This document shows positions 50,491 to 59,791 of a DNA stretch of 64,000 bases, piece by piece; position 1 is the first letter of the stretch, and each line of letters starts with the position of its first letter. Made by a program: the position numbers and the translations under genes. The stretch is from assembly GCF_001420005.1 (NCBI RefSeq), contig NZ_LJAK01000001.1, positions 186,001 through 250,000 on the forward strand, written 5' to 3'. The notes below the pieces were generated by a model that had not been told where the DNA came from, did no database searches, and worked only from the letters and a program-made list of their open reading frames with translations. This DNA is from Loktanella sp. 3ANDIMAR09 (GTDB lineage Bacteria > Pseudomonadota > Alphaproteobacteria > Rhodobacterales > Rhodobacteraceae).

Positions 50491-52980
50491 TTACAGGTTC
50501 CGCTCGACCGATTCGCGCTCAAAGATTTCGATGACGTCACCGTCACGGATATCCTCGTAGTTCTCGAACGCCATGCCGCATTCCTGACCGGACTGCACTT
50601 CGGCCACTTCGTCCTTGAAACGCTTGAGCGTTTTCAACGTGCCCTCGTGGATCACGACGTTGTCGCGCAGCAGGCGAACGCCTGCGGACCGGCGCGCGAC
50701 ACCTTCGGTGACGATACAGCCTGCAACCTTGCCCACGCCCGTGACCTTGAACACCTCTTTGATGTTCGCATAGCCGATGAACTTTTCGCGGATCTCGTCG
50801 CCCAGCAGGCCGCTGGCGGCGGATTTCACGTCATCCACCAGATCGTAGATCACCGAATAATAACGGATCTCGACGCCCTTCTGGTTGGCCGAATTCCGCG
50901 CGGTCGCATTTGCACGCACGTTAAAGCCAAAGACAGGTGCGCCAGATGCCTCGGCAAGGCCGATGTCGGTTTCCGTGATCGCACCCACACCGGAATGCAG
51001 GACGCGCACGCGCACCTCGTCGTTGCCGATCTTTTCCATCGCCTGAACGATGGCTTCGGCGGACCCCTGCACGTCTGCTTTGACCACAATCGGCAGTTCA
51101 CTGACGTTTTCGTTGGCCTTGGCGTTGGCCATCAGCTGTTCCAGCGTCGTGGCCGCACCCAATGCAGCACGTTTGTCCTTGGCGACCTGTGCGCGGTAAT
51201 CGGCGATTTCACGCGCCTGCGCCTCGGTTGCGGTCACGTTCAGAACGTCACCTGCCTCGGGCGTGCCGTTCAGGCCCAAAACCTCGACAGGAACCGACGG
51301 ACCGGCCTCTTTGACGCGGTCGCCCTTGTCGTCGATCAACGCGCGGACCTTGCCCCACTGTTCGCCGACAACAAAGATGTCACCCTGCTTCAGCGTGCCG
51401 TTCTGCACCAGAACGGTCGCGACGGGACCACGGCCCACGTCCAGCTGTGCCTCGATCACGGCACCCATGGCAGCGCGGTCGGGGTTGGCCTTGAGTTCCA
51501 GGATTTCGGCCTGCAACGCGATGGCGTCCAGCAGGTTGTCCAGGCCCTGACCCGTCTGGGCCGAAACCTCGACGTCCTGCACGTCACCGGACATCGCCTC
51601 GACGATGACCTCGTGTTGCAGCAGATCCGTGCGGACCTTGTTGGCGTCGGCCGACGGTTTGTCCATCTTGTTGATCGCAACGATCATCGGGACCTTGGCG
51701 GCCTTGGCGTGGTTGATCGCCTCGATCGTCTGCGGCATCACCGCATCATCAGCGGCAACGACAAGGACCACGATATCCGTGACCTGCGCACCGCGCGACC
51801 GCATCGACGTGAACGCCGCGTGGCCGGGCGTATCCAGGAACGACAGCGTCTGACCGGATTTGGTCACGACCTGATAGGCACCGATGTGCTGCGTGATGCC
51901 ACCTGCCTCGCCTGCGACGACGCGGGCGTTGCGGATCGCGTCCAGCAGCGAGGTTTTGCCGTGGTCGACGTGGCCCATGATCGTGATGATCGGCGCACGC
52001 GGTTTCAGGTCAGCGGGTTTGTCCTCTGACTGTTCGATCACCTGTTCGACGTCGGCATCGGACACGCGCACAACGCGGTGGCCAAATTCCTCGATGATCA
52101 ATTCAGCGGTATCGGCGTCGATGGTCTGGGTCTGTGTGACCATCATGCCCATCTGCATCAGCGATTTCACGACGTCGGACACGCGTTCCGCCATGCGGTT
52201 CGCCAGTTCGCCCACCGTGATTGCCTCTGGCAGCTGGACGTCGCGCACGACCTTTTCACGCTCGACCTGACCGCCCATCGCCTTTTGACGATTGCGTTCC
52301 TGCTTGCGCTTCATGGCGGCCATGGATTTCGGACGACCGCCGGCACCGCCGCGCAATGCGTCGTTGACCGTCAGTTTTCCGGACCGGCGACCATCGTCGC
52401 TGCGGCCGGGTTTGCTGTCGCGCGGTTTCACATCGCGGTCGCGGTCGGTCTTGCGCGGTGCGGCAGAGGGGCGCGACACGGCGGTTTCGCCGGGTGCTGC
52501 GGCAGCCATGTCGGGGGATGCGGCAGGCGCAGGCGCGTTTTTCGCGGCCTCTTCCTTGCGGCGCTTTTCCTCTTCTTCGGCGGCTTTTGCTTTGGCGCGT
52601 TCCTCGCGTTCGCGGTCCTCGGCCTCTTTTGCCTCGATCTCGGCGCGACGACGCTCACGCTCTTCGGCGCGGGCCTTTTCCTCGGCGGCACGTTTTGCCG
52701 CGTCCTCGGCCTCGCGGGCCTTGGACATCGCGAGCGCCTTCATCCGGCGCTCCAGCTCTGCATCGGAAATGCCTGCGGGCCGCTTGGACGGATCGCCGCC
52801 CAGCCGGTTCGCTGTTCCGGTTGCCGTGGGTTTCGCTGCACCGGGTTTCGGCACAACCACGCGCTTGCGCTTGGTTTCCACAACGACGTTCTTGGTCCGT
52901 CCATGCGAAAAGCTTTGCTTTACGTTGCTGGGGCGGGACCCGCCAAGGCCGAGTGGTTTCTTGCCGTCAGTATCGCTCAT
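50491..52980 (-). CDS. infB: Translation initiation factor IF-2
   Basis: An 829-residue GTPase that positions initiator tRNA. A long charged N-terminal region (to about 230; alternating K/E/R/A such as '[18 protein letters not shown]') precedes the IF2 N-domain. The G domain (about 325-500) has G1 '[12 protein letters not shown]', '[10 protein letters not shown]', G3 'DTPGHAAF', G4 'NKMDKP'. Domains II-IV follow, ending '[10 protein letters not shown]'. Length fits alphaproteobacteria. Last gene of rimP-nusA-ylxR-infB; terminated by the hairpin at 50434. Confidence 0.99.
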   Translation of the reverse strand: MSDTDGKKPLGLGGSRPSNVKQSFSHGRTKNVVVETKRKRVVVPKPGAAKPTATGTANRLGGDPSKRPAGISDAELERRMKALAMSKAREAEDAAKRAAEEKARAEERERRRAEIEAKEAEDREREERAKAKAAEEEEKRRKEEAAKNAPAPAASPDMAAAAPGETAVSRPSAAPRKTDRDRDVKPRDSKPGRSDDGRRSGKLTVNDALRGGAGGRPKSMAAMKRKQERNRQKAMGGQVEREKVVRDVQLPEAITVGELANRMAERVSDVVKSLMQMGMMVTQTQTIDADTAELIIEEFGHRVVRVSDADVEQVIEQSEDKPADLKPRAPIITIMGHVDHGKTSLLDAIRNARVVAGEAGGITQHIGAYQVVTKSGQTLSFLDTPGHAAFTSMRSRGAQVTDIVVLVVAADDAVMPQTIEAINHAKAAKVPMIVAINKMDKPSADANKVRTDLLQHEVIVEAMSGDVQDVEVSAQTGQGLDNLLDAIALQAEILELKANPDRAAMGAVIEAQLDVGRGPVATVLVQNGTLKQGDIFVVGEQWGKVRALIDDKGDRVKEAGPSVPVEVLGLNGTPEAGDVLNVTATEAQAREIADYRAQVAKDKRAALGAATTLEQLMANAKANENVSELPIVVKADVQGSAEAIVQAMEKIGNDEVRVRVLHSGVGAITETDIGLAEASGAPVFGFNVRANATARNSANQKGVEIRYYSVIYDLVDDVKSAASGLLGDEIREKFIGYANIKEVFKVTGVGKVAGCIVTEGVARRSAGVRLLRDNVVIHEGTLKTLKRFKDEVAEVQSGQECGMAFENYEDIRDGDVIEIFERESVERNL

Positions 52981-52984
52981 CTAG

Positions 52985-53611
52985 CTATATATCCTTCCCG
53001 ACAGCCGGATCGCTGTCGTCAATCTCGCGCAGGCCGCGCAGTCTTGCGGCCTCCATTACAACACGGTCGCTAATTCCGCCAGTCGCGAGCGCACCATGTA
53101 TCACACTTTGCCGTCCGAATGCCAAACCCAGTTCGGCGCCCGTCAGGCAGTTAAAATAGCGGGCCCCTTCCGGGGTCCAGAGTTTCGCCTTGCCGCGGTC
53201 AGACCCATCGGCGGCCTGCAACAGCACGCGGACACGCACGCCACCCGCCAGCCAGCCCTTGACCTTTTCAAAGCCACAGATCGCCAGACCGGCCTTGCGG
53301 GCCATCGCGATGAGGTCAATCACACGCCGCGTCATCTGGCGTTCAACCTCGTCCGCCAGATCGTCAGGCACTGTCACGGCCTGTTTCGCGGATCGGCTGA
53401 ACTGACCCTTTTTCGCGGCATCCAACGCGTTACGGGTGGATGACACATACATGCCCCGTCCCGGCAGTTTTTCCAGTACATCGGGCACAACAAGGTTGTC
53501 TGGCCCGACGACGAACCGAACCAGACCCGATTTCGGGGCCGTCTCGCCGGTGACGATGCACCGCCGTTCGGGGCCATCATCCCGGTTCTTTTTCAATCCG
53601 CCGCGCGCCAT
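52985..53611 (-). CDS. RNA-binding protein (YlxR/DUF448 plus L7Ae-like domain)
   Basis: A 208-residue protein; the start at 53611 (MARGGLKKNRDDGPERRC) sits 16 bases after the nusA stop, and longer frames run into nusA. The YlxR motif 'RRCIVTGETAPKSGLVRFVVGPDNLVVPDVLEKLPGRGMYV' fills about residues 14-56, with 'GRGMYVSSTRNAL'. A second domain (about 95-190, 'ARKAGLAICGFEKVKGWLAGGVRVRVLLQAADGS') resembles ribosomal L7Ae/L30e. This fusion is usual in alphaproteobacteria. Function in ribosome assembly or RNA binding is inferred. Four bases separate it from infB. Confidence 0.88.
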   Translation of the reverse strand: MARGGLKKNRDDGPERRCIVTGETAPKSGLVRFVVGPDNLVVPDVLEKLPGRGMYVSSTRNALDAAKKGQFSRSAKQAVTVPDDLADEVERQMTRRVIDLIAMARKAGLAICGFEKVKGWLAGGVRVRVLLQAADGSDRGKAKLWTPEGARYFNCLTGAELGLAFGRQSVIHGALATGGISDRVVMEAARLRGLREIDDSDPAVGKDI

Positions 53612-53619
53612 CGCGATGT

Positions 53620-53638
53620 CAGAGGCCTCAGGCCTCTG
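53620..53638 (-). other. Perfect hairpin spanning the nusA stop codon
   Basis: CAGAGGCC and GGCCTCTG flank the nusA stop (TGA, 53628-53630) as loop, making a 19-base near-palindrome. In mRNA it would form an eight-base stem around the stop and just before the ylxR start, which lacks a good Shine-Dalgarno. It may regulate coupling to ylxR, or be chance. Confidence 0.4.
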
Positions 53639-55238
53639 CCTCCTGTTCCATATCGGCATCGTCCTCGTCGGATACAAGGTCATCGGGATCGACCCAACCC
53701 AGCATCACGCGGGCCGTCATGATCATGTTCTGCGCTTCTTCGAGGCTGATGTCGAATTTCTCCAGCGCGCCTTCGTCCTTGTGACGCTCGCCGTTGACGA
53801 TGGTCCAGCCACCGGCCAGTTCCCAGTCGGCACAGGTGGCAAAATCCTCGAGCGTTTTCACGTCGTCCTCGGCCAATGCCTCGACCATTTGCGGGGTCAG
53901 ACCGTCGAATTCGATCAGGCTGTCCTCTGCACCCAACGCGCGGGCGCGATCCAGCGCCTTGGCGTTCTGCGCCTCTAGGTAGTCGCGGGCGCGGGCCTGC
54001 AATTCGCCGGCGGTGTCGTCGTCGACGCCCTCGATGACCAGCAGTTCCTCTGCATCGACATAGGCGACTTCTTCGAGGTTGGTGAAACCTTCGGACACCA
54101 GCAGCTGCGCAAAGAATTCGTCCAGATCCAGCGTGTCCATGAACAGCTTGGTGCGGACTTCGAATTCGGCCTGACGGCGCTTGGATTCTTCTTCTTCGGT
54201 CAGGATGTCGATATCCAGACCGGTCAGCATCGACGCAAGACGCACGTTCTGACCGCGACGACCGATGGCCAGGCTCAGCTGTTCATCGGGCACGACCACT
54301 TCGATCTTGCCGGCTTCTTCGTCCAGAACCACCTTGCTGACCTCGGCGGGCTGCAATGCGTTCACCAGAAAGGTCGGCATGTCCTCGTTCCAGGGGATGA
54401 TGTCGATCTTCTCACCCTGAAGTTCGTTGACGACGGCCTGCACGCGGCTGCCGCGCATACCCACGCAGGCACCCACGGGGTCGATGCCGCTGTCATAGGA
54501 AATGACAGCAATCTTGGCGCGGGAGCCGGGGTCGCGGGCGACGGCCTTGATCTCAATGATGCCTTCGTAGATTTCGGGCACTTCCATCTTGAACAGTTCG
54601 GCCATGAATTCCGGCGCGGTCCGCGACAGGAAGATCTGCGGCCCGCGCTGTTCGCGGCGCACGTCCTTGATGTAGCAGCGGATGCGGTCGTTGGGGCGGT
54701 ATGCCTCGCGGCCGATCTTTTCGTTGCGGCGCAGGATCGCCTCGCCAGAGCCTACGTCCACGATGACGTTGCCGTATTCCTCGCGCTTGACCATCGCGTT
54801 GATGATCGTGCCGGCGCGGTCCTTGAATTCTTCGTATTGCTTGTCGCGCTCTGCTTCGCGGACCTTTTGCAGGATCACCTGCTTGGCGGATTGTGCAGCG
54901 ATCCGGCCCAGTTCGACCGGGGGAACCTGTTCGACCAGCGTGTCGCCGACCTTGGCGTCCTCGATATAGCCCTTGGCGGTTTCGACCGTGAACTGGGACT
55001 GATAGTTTTCGTATTCCTCGTCCGCCACGACCGTACGCACACGGGTGAACGTCGCACGACCGGTCTTGCGGTCGATGCTGACGCGGATGTCCATTTCAGC
55101 GCCATAACGCGACTTGGCCGCACGTGCGAGCGACTCTTCCATCGCCTCGACCACCAGACCGGGGTCGATGTTTTTCTCGCGTGCCACGGCCTCTGCGGTT
55201 TGCAAAAGCTCTAGCTGGTTGGCGGATGTAATGGCCAT
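53628..55238 (-). CDS. nusA: Transcription termination/antitermination factor NusA
   Basis: A 536-residue RNA polymerase-associated factor. N-terminal domain (1-130) begins '[35 protein letters not shown]'-type sequence (conserved first 30 residues). The S1 domain (about 135-200) follows, then KH1/KH2 with 'GSRAKIAVISYDSGIDPVGACVGMRGSRVQAVVNEL' and 'IGRRGQNVRLASMLTG'. C-terminal acidic repeats (about 360-520) contain 'LVSEGFTNLEEVAYVDAEELLVIEGVDD' and end in an acidic tail. Overlaps the rimP stop by TGATG. The antisense strand has long open frames that are not genes. Confidence 0.98.
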   Translation of the reverse strand: MAITSANQLELLQTAEAVAREKNIDPGLVVEAMEESLARAAKSRYGAEMDIRVSIDRKTGRATFTRVRTVVADEEYENYQSQFTVETAKGYIEDAKVGDTLVEQVPPVELGRIAAQSAKQVILQKVREAERDKQYEEFKDRAGTIINAMVKREEYGNVIVDVGSGEAILRRNEKIGREAYRPNDRIRCYIKDVRREQRGPQIFLSRTAPEFMAELFKMEVPEIYEGIIEIKAVARDPGSRAKIAVISYDSGIDPVGACVGMRGSRVQAVVNELQGEKIDIIPWNEDMPTFLVNALQPAEVSKVVLDEEAGKIEVVVPDEQLSLAIGRRGQNVRLASMLTGLDIDILTEEEESKRRQAEFEVRTKLFMDTLDLDEFFAQLLVSEGFTNLEEVAYVDAEELLVIEGVDDDTAGELQARARDYLEAQNAKALDRARALGAEDSLIEFDGLTPQMVEALAEDDVKTLEDFATCADWELAGGWTIVNGERHKDEGALEKFDISLEEAQNMIMTARVMLGWVDPDDLVSDEDDADMEQEAEA

Positions 55239-55864
55239 CAGTTCATCTCCTTGCGCGAACTCGGTCGCTTTTTCGATCTCTTGTCGGGGGCGACGTTGTC
55301 GTCGCTGTCAATAATGGTCTGGACTTCGTCGAATTGGGTCTCGTCGATCAGGCCGCCATCCTTGCGACCCTTGAGAGCCTCGCGGATCAGGTCGTCGGTC
55401 AGGACCAGTTTCGCATCCGACAGCCATTCAAATTTCAGGCCGATGGTGCCTTCTTCGATCTCGATCAGCACTTCGTCGCCCTCGACGCCGGCCAATTCGC
55501 CCTTGAACCTACGACGACCGTCGATCAGCTCGTCGGTTTCGATCTTGGCCTCGAACCCCTGCCATTGTTCGAAATCCTTGAGACGGGTCAGGGGCCGGTC
55601 GATGCCGGGGCTGCTGACCTCCAGCGTATAGGCGTCCAGAATCGGGTCCTCGACATCCATGACGGCGCTGACGGCGGTGCTGATCTTGCCGCAGTCGTCG
55701 ACTTCGATGGTGCCGTCAGGTTTCTGCGCCATGATCTGGAGCGTCGTTTCCTTGCCGGACATCAGACGGATGCGCACGATTTCATAACCCAGGTCCTCGA
55801 CCACGGGGGTAATGATCTCTGCAATCCGACGGTCGATGGCCGCCTTGGCGATGAGGTCGTTCAT
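55238..55864 (-). CDS. rimP: Ribosome maturation factor RimP
   Basis: A 208-residue factor for 30S assembly. The start at 55864 ([28 protein letters not shown]) has GGAGGA six bases upstream. '[33 protein letters not shown]' and '[21 protein letters not shown]' are the RimP signatures. An additional in-frame open stretch upstream crosses the terminator-like hairpin and is not taken as coding. First gene of the rimP-nusA-ylxR-infB operon. Confidence 0.95.
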   Translation of the reverse strand: MNDLIAKAAIDRRIAEIITPVVEDLGYEIVRIRLMSGKETTLQIMAQKPDGTIEVDDCGKISTAVSAVMDVEDPILDAYTLEVSSPGIDRPLTRLKDFEQWQGFEAKIETDELIDGRRRFKGELAGVEGDEVLIEIEEGTIGLKFEWLSDAKLVLTDDLIREALKGRKDGGLIDETQFDEVQTIIDSDDNVAPDKRSKKRPSSRKEMN

Positions 55865-55880
55865 GGATTCCTCCAAGCAC

Positions 55881-55904
55881 AAAAAAACGGGCGCGCGGCC
55901 CGTT
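55881..55904 (-). terminator. Terminator-like hairpin in the rimP leader (possible attenuator)
   Basis: On the minus strand AACGGGC (from 55904) pairs with GCCCGTT over a five-base loop and runs directly into seven T (55881-55887). It ends 16 bp before the rimP start, leaving room only for the GGAGGA ribosome site. Any promoter for rimP must therefore be upstream of the hairpin, for example the weak TTGCAG-17-TATGTG at 55958-55986. It may simply end the upstream binding-protein gene (stop at 56019), or act as an attenuator of the nusA operon. Confidence 0.65.
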
Positions 55905-56018
55905 CGAAATTCCGGTTGGGCGCTGGGGGTGGAGGCCAGCACGCCGCTGTTGAGCATCACATAGAGCAACCTCAGACAAACTGCAAGTGATGCCGATCAG
56001 CGCCCCCGTGGCTGGATG

Positions 56019-57479
56019 TCAGGCCATCCACCAGCGTTCGGCCATGCGCGCGTCGTCCATCGGTCGCTGGTGCCCCAGTTGCGCTGGCGTGCCGATCCGC
56101 GTCGATACGGCCTGAAGCGTTGTGGCAAAGGCCGGGATGATCGCGCGGCCCTGATCACGCAGCAGCATCTGCGCCTCGGCATAGATTGCATCGCGCCGGT
56201 CGGCGTCCATCGTGGACCGCCCCTGCCGGAGCAAGTCCCGGAACCGTTCCGATCCCTCGATCCCGTCGGTCGCCTGACCATAGGCCGCCAGCAACATCCA
56301 GTCGGCGGTTGCCCGCCCGGCGGATCCGATCGCCGCACAGGTCAGAACCCCGCGGCCCGACGCATCGCGCAAGCTGATCCGGGGGCCGGTCGCGCCCCAT
56401 GATCCCGTGATCCGCGCGGCCCCGAATCCCGCCTGTGCCAGATGGTAGCCTGCGCGCTCGGGGTCGCAGGCTTGGGTGTGGCTAGCTTGAAAATGGGGGT
56501 TTGCCGGACCAATCGGGCTGTCTGCCGCGACCTGACCATAACCCGCCAAGAGGTCATCGACCCAGGCCTGCCGGTCTATCCCATGACGCAAGGCCGCCCG
56601 CAGATGATGCGCTGCCGGGCCATGCGACACGTGAAACGCATCGTGCTGGTTGCCCGACACCTGTTGTAGCGACAGTCGCGGATGTGCCGCGATTGTCGCC
56701 ACATCCGACGGGGCAACCCGGTTGATCGCATCCACACGCCCCGCCACCAGCCCCAAGAGCCGGGCTGCGGGATCATTCATCGCGACATAGTCGATCCGGT
56801 CGAACCAGCCCGCAGTTTCGCCCTTGTAATGATCGTCAACGCGCACCGCCGTCATGCGCCGACCGGGCTGAAACGACGTGACCCGGTACAGGCCGGTGCC
56901 GATCCCGTCGCGCATCGCCGCATCGATCTGGCCTGCCGGATAGATCAACAGGTGGTGATCCGACAGCAAGTAGGGGAAATCCGCATTCGGCGCAGTCAGT
57001 TTCAACGTGACCTGATATGGGCCGGACGCGCGCATATCGTCGATCAAACGCACGATTGCACCCGCACCAAAGGCGCGGTCGTCGTCGCGGTGCAGGTTCA
57101 AAGAGGCGATCACATCCGCAGGGCCAAAATCCGCACCATTGTGAAAACGCACGCCACGGCGCAGGTTAAAGACCCAGGTCTGGCCATCCGTGCTGTCCCA
57201 GCTTTCGGCCAATTCACCCTTGAGGCTGCCATCAGCGGCGATTTCCGTCAGACAATCGAACACTGCGCCCTGACCCGCCGCAATCATGAACAGATCGCTG
57301 TGACCGCGCGCATCCCAGCTGTCGGACGGATGCGCCCCGCCCAGACCCGCGACCAGGGTGCCACCGCGCGACTGCGCCCGCAAAGGCAGCCCCGTCAGTC
57401 CCAGCACACCGGCAGCCACCGCGCCCTGCAACAGGCGGCGGCGGTTGGGAATACTGGTCGGTGCGCGTCGGTCTGCCAT
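56019..57479 (-). CDS. Peptide/nickel-type ABC transporter substrate-binding protein (Tat-exported)
   Basis: A 486-residue periplasmic protein of the SBP_bac_5 (DppA/OppA) family. Start at 57479 (MADRRAPTSIP) places a Tat signal NRRRLLQGAVAAGVLGLTG near residues 12-30; a longer frame is unlikely. Marks are 'GAVFDCLTEIAADGSLKGELAESWDSTDGQTWVFNLRRGVRFHNGADFGPADV' (family strand pattern near 80-130) and 'IDRQAWVDDLLAGYGQVAADSPI'. No permease or ATPase gene is adjacent, so the transporter partner is elsewhere. Ligand unknown. Sixty bp from the iminopeptidase gene upstream, which hints at peptide use. Confidence 0.88.
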   Translation of the reverse strand: MADRRAPTSIPNRRRLLQGAVAAGVLGLTGLPLRAQSRGGTLVAGLGGAHPSDSWDARGHSDLFMIAAGQGAVFDCLTEIAADGSLKGELAESWDSTDGQTWVFNLRRGVRFHNGADFGPADVIASLNLHRDDDRAFGAGAIVRLIDDMRASGPYQVTLKLTAPNADFPYLLSDHHLLIYPAGQIDAAMRDGIGTGLYRVTSFQPGRRMTAVRVDDHYKGETAGWFDRIDYVAMNDPAARLLGLVAGRVDAINRVAPSDVATIAAHPRLSLQQVSGNQHDAFHVSHGPAAHHLRAALRHGIDRQAWVDDLLAGYGQVAADSPIGPANPHFQASHTQACDPERAGYHLAQAGFGAARITGSWGATGPRISLRDASGRGVLTCAAIGSAGRATADWMLLAAYGQATDGIEGSERFRDLLRQGRSTMDADRRDAIYAEAQMLLRDQGRAIIPAFATTLQAVSTRIGTPAQLGHQRPMDDARMAERWWMA

Positions 57480-57538
57480 GGCCTGCCTGTGCTGTGAATA
57501 TCTGGCAGGTTCGGCCGCAATGGCCGTCCTGTCAAACC

Positions 57539-58528
57539 CTATAGGCCCAAGGACGCGCGCTGGGCGGCAAAACGGTCCATCGCGCGCACCAGCTCTGCGC
57601 TGATCCCCGGTTCCGACAGCGCGTGACCCGCGCGCCCGACCAGTTTCAGCGTCGACATCGGCCAGGCCTGCGACAGCCTGTAGGCCGAAATCGGCGGACA
57701 AATCATGTCATAGCGCCCCTGGACGATGACACCGGGGATCTGCGCCAGACGGTCCATGCGGTTCAGGATCGCCGTGTCGTGGTCAAGCCAGCCCTGATTC
57801 TGAAAGTAATGGTTTTCCAGTCGCGAAAACGCGCGGGCATAATCGGCGGGGGATTCGCCTGTCACACCGTCGCTGTCTATCGCTGCCAGCGCATTTTCCC
57901 AGGCCGCCCAGGCACGGGCGTATTTGATTTCCTGCATCATGTCGCCGGAAAAAAGGCGTTTATGGTAGGCCGCAATCAGGTCGCCGTGTTCATCCTCGGG
58001 GATCAGCTTGGTAAAGCGGTCCCACAGATCGGGCCAGAACCGGCCCGCACCACCGCCATAGAACCAATCCAGTTCCAGCTGCGTCATCAGGAACACGCCC
58101 CGGATCGCGAGGGCCGCGGCACGGTCGGGATGCGTTTGGGCATAGATCAGCGAAAGTGTCGCACCCCAGCTGCCACCAAACACGATCCACCGGTCGATCT
58201 TCAGCGTTTCGCGAATCAGTTCGATGTCGCGGACCAGATGCCAAGTCGTGTTGTTGCTGACTGCGGCATGGGGCCTTGATCGCCCGCATCCGCGCTGGTC
58301 GAACAGAATGACCCGGTAGTGTTCGGGATTGAAATAGCGGCGCATCGCGGGGCTGCATCCACCGCCCGGACCACCATGCAGGACAACCACGGGAATGCCC
58401 GCAGGGTTTCCGCATTGTTCGACGTAGACCGTATGGCCATCACCAACGTCCAGCGTCCGCTGATCAAACGGATCAATCGGCGGGTAGAGATAGGCGGATG
58501 CGCTCTTTTGTTTCAGGCTTCTGTCCAT
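57539..58528 (-). CDS. pip: Proline iminopeptidase
   Basis: A 329-residue alpha/beta hydrolase of peptidase family S33, releasing N-terminal proline from peptides in the cytoplasm. The oxyanion motif is 'VVLHGGPGGGCSP', followed by 'VILFDQRGCGRSRPHA' and the nucleophile elbow GGSWGATLSL (Ser near residue 111). The late 'VIVQGRYDMICPP' (Asp) and 'GRAGHALSEPG' (His) complete the triad. The start at 58528 (MDRSLKQKSASAYLYPPID) matches family starts. It is divergent from ubiG with 59 bp between them. The neighbouring peptide-binding protein suggests peptide catabolism. Confidence 0.94.
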   Translation of the reverse strand: MDRSLKQKSASAYLYPPIDPFDQRTLDVGDGHTVYVEQCGNPAGIPVVVLHGGPGGGCSPAMRRYFNPEHYRVILFDQRGCGRSRPHAAVSNNTTWHLVRDIELIRETLKIDRWIVFGGSWGATLSLIYAQTHPDRAAALAIRGVFLMTQLELDWFYGGGAGRFWPDLWDRFTKLIPEDEHGDLIAAYHKRLFSGDMMQEIKYARAWAAWENALAAIDSDGVTGESPADYARAFSRLENHYFQNQGWLDHDTAILNRMDRLAQIPGVIVQGRYDMICPPISAYRLSQAWPMSTLKLVGRAGHALSEPGISAELVRAMDRFAAQRASLGL

Positions 58529-58587
58529 GACAGTGGCATATAGTGCGCTACAATCTAAATCCACGCCCAACCCACTTTGAGGACGCG

Positions 58588-59331
58588 ATGAATACCAATA
58601 CGATTGATGACGGCGAAATCGCCAAGTTCGAGGCGATGGCCGCCGAATGGTGGGACGAGACCGGCAAGTTCAAACCGCTGCACATGATGAACCCGGTCCG
58701 ACTGGACTATATCACGATGCAGGTGGCCGCGCATTACAACCGCGACCTGTCGGCCGACCGGCCCTTTGCCGGGCTGCGCATCCTCGATATTGGTTGCGGT
58801 GGCGGTCTGTTGTGCGAACCGATGGCGAGACTGGGGGCCGATATCGTGGGCGTTGATGCGGCCCCCCGGAACATTCCCGTCGCACGGGTTCATGCCGATC
58901 AATCCGGGCTGGATATCGACTACCGTGTGGGCACCGCCGAGGCGCTGGCCGCCGCGGGCGAACAGTTCGATGTCGTCCTGAACATGGAGGTGGTCGAACA
59001 TGTGTCCGATCCCCAAGGCTATCTGGACGCTTGCCACGATCTGCTGAAACCCGGCGCGATCCACCTGTGTTCGACCATCAACCGCAACGCCAAATCATTC
59101 GCCATGGCCATCGTCGGCGCCGAATGGGTGATGCGCTGGCTTCCCAAGGGGACGCATGAATGGTCGAAATTCATCACTCCGGACGAGTTGTTCGCCATGA
59201 TGACCAAGGCCGGAATGGAACCGGTTGACCGCACGGGTTACGTGTTCAACCCACTCAGCTTTACATGGTCGATGTCGCCCAAGGATCTGTCGGTGAACTA
59301 TGTCACCGCGGCGATCAGGCCTGACCGCTAG
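58588..59331 (+). CDS. ubiG: Ubiquinone biosynthesis O-methyltransferase
   Basis: A 247-residue SAM-dependent enzyme methylating ring hydroxyls in ubiquinone synthesis. The start at 58588 ([23 protein letters not shown]) has GAGG five bases upstream. The SAM motif I is '[28 protein letters not shown]' (near 65-90), followed by '[16 protein letters not shown]' and '[23 protein letters not shown]', the last diagnostic for UbiG. The terminal '[12 protein letters not shown]' is usual. Standalone plus-strand gene between divergent pip and the convergent MarR gene. Confidence 0.97.
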   Translation: MNTNTIDDGEIAKFEAMAAEWWDETGKFKPLHMMNPVRLDYITMQVAAHYNRDLSADRPFAGLRILDIGCGGGLLCEPMARLGADIVGVDAAPRNIPVARVHADQSGLDIDYRVGTAEALAAAGEQFDVVLNMEVVEHVSDPQGYLDACHDLLKPGAIHLCSTINRNAKSFAMAIVGAEWVMRWLPKGTHEWSKFITPDELFAMMTKAGMEPVDRTGYVFNPLSFTWSMSPKDLSVNYVTAAIRPDR

Positions 59332-59347
59332 GATACTGCGCAGGACT

Positions 59348-59791
59348 TCAGGTCTGATCCGACAATTTGACCCGCAGTTCGCGCAACAGCGGCAGGGCGG
59401 CGCGGACCTTGTCTTCGCCGACCTTGCCGGCGACATCCGCAACCAGCGGCGTGATCGCCGCGATGGCCGCATCACGGGCGGCACGACCCGCGGGGCTGAT
59501 CGACACCATCTTCTTGCGGGCGTCATCCCAATCGGGGCGGATATGGATGTAGCCTGCCCATTCCAGCTTGGTCAGCGTGTTGGTCATCGCGCCGCGCGTC
59601 AGATGAAATGTCTGCGCCAGTTGGGTGGGCGAGCGTTCTGCGTTGCTGTGGGCCAGATGGTTCAGCACACTGAAGTGCGACAGTTCCATCCCCTTGGGCA
59701 GCACACGGGCCAAGGCGTGGCGCACCAGTTGATCCACGGCCAGCAATTCGCTGAACAGGCTGACGGCAAGGTGCTGATTGGTATCGGTCAA
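59348..59791 (-). CDS. MarR-family transcriptional regulator
   Basis: A 147-residue winged-helix repressor. The pattern 'GMELSHFSVLNHLAHSNAERSPTQLAQTFHLTRGAMTNTLTKLEWAGYIHIRPDWDDARKKMVSISPAG' (about 38-105) gives the recognition helix and the D-x-R wing that define MarR. Probably a dimer that binds a palindrome and responds to a phenolic or oxidised ligand. Its ATG overlaps the stop of the nitrilase-type gene, so it sits in an operon of that gene, grxC and itself, and may control it. Ligand unknown. Confidence 0.9.
   Translation of the reverse strand: MTDTNQHLAVSLFSELLAVDQLVRHALARVLPKGMELSHFSVLNHLAHSNAERSPTQLAQTFHLTRGAMTNTLTKLEWAGYIHIRPDWDDARKKMVSISPAGRAARDAAIAAITPLVADVAGKVGEDKVRAALPLLRELRVKLSDQT

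Noticed and set aside
50647-52029. 460-codon open frame opposite infB
   Set aside because: Histidine/arginine-rich antisense translation typical of GC-rich GTPase genes; no start site or family.
55238-55969. Longer rimP reading frame starting upstream of the leader hairpin
   Set aside because: The GGAGGA-preceded ATG at 55864 matches the family N-terminus; the extension would translate through the hairpin and T-run.
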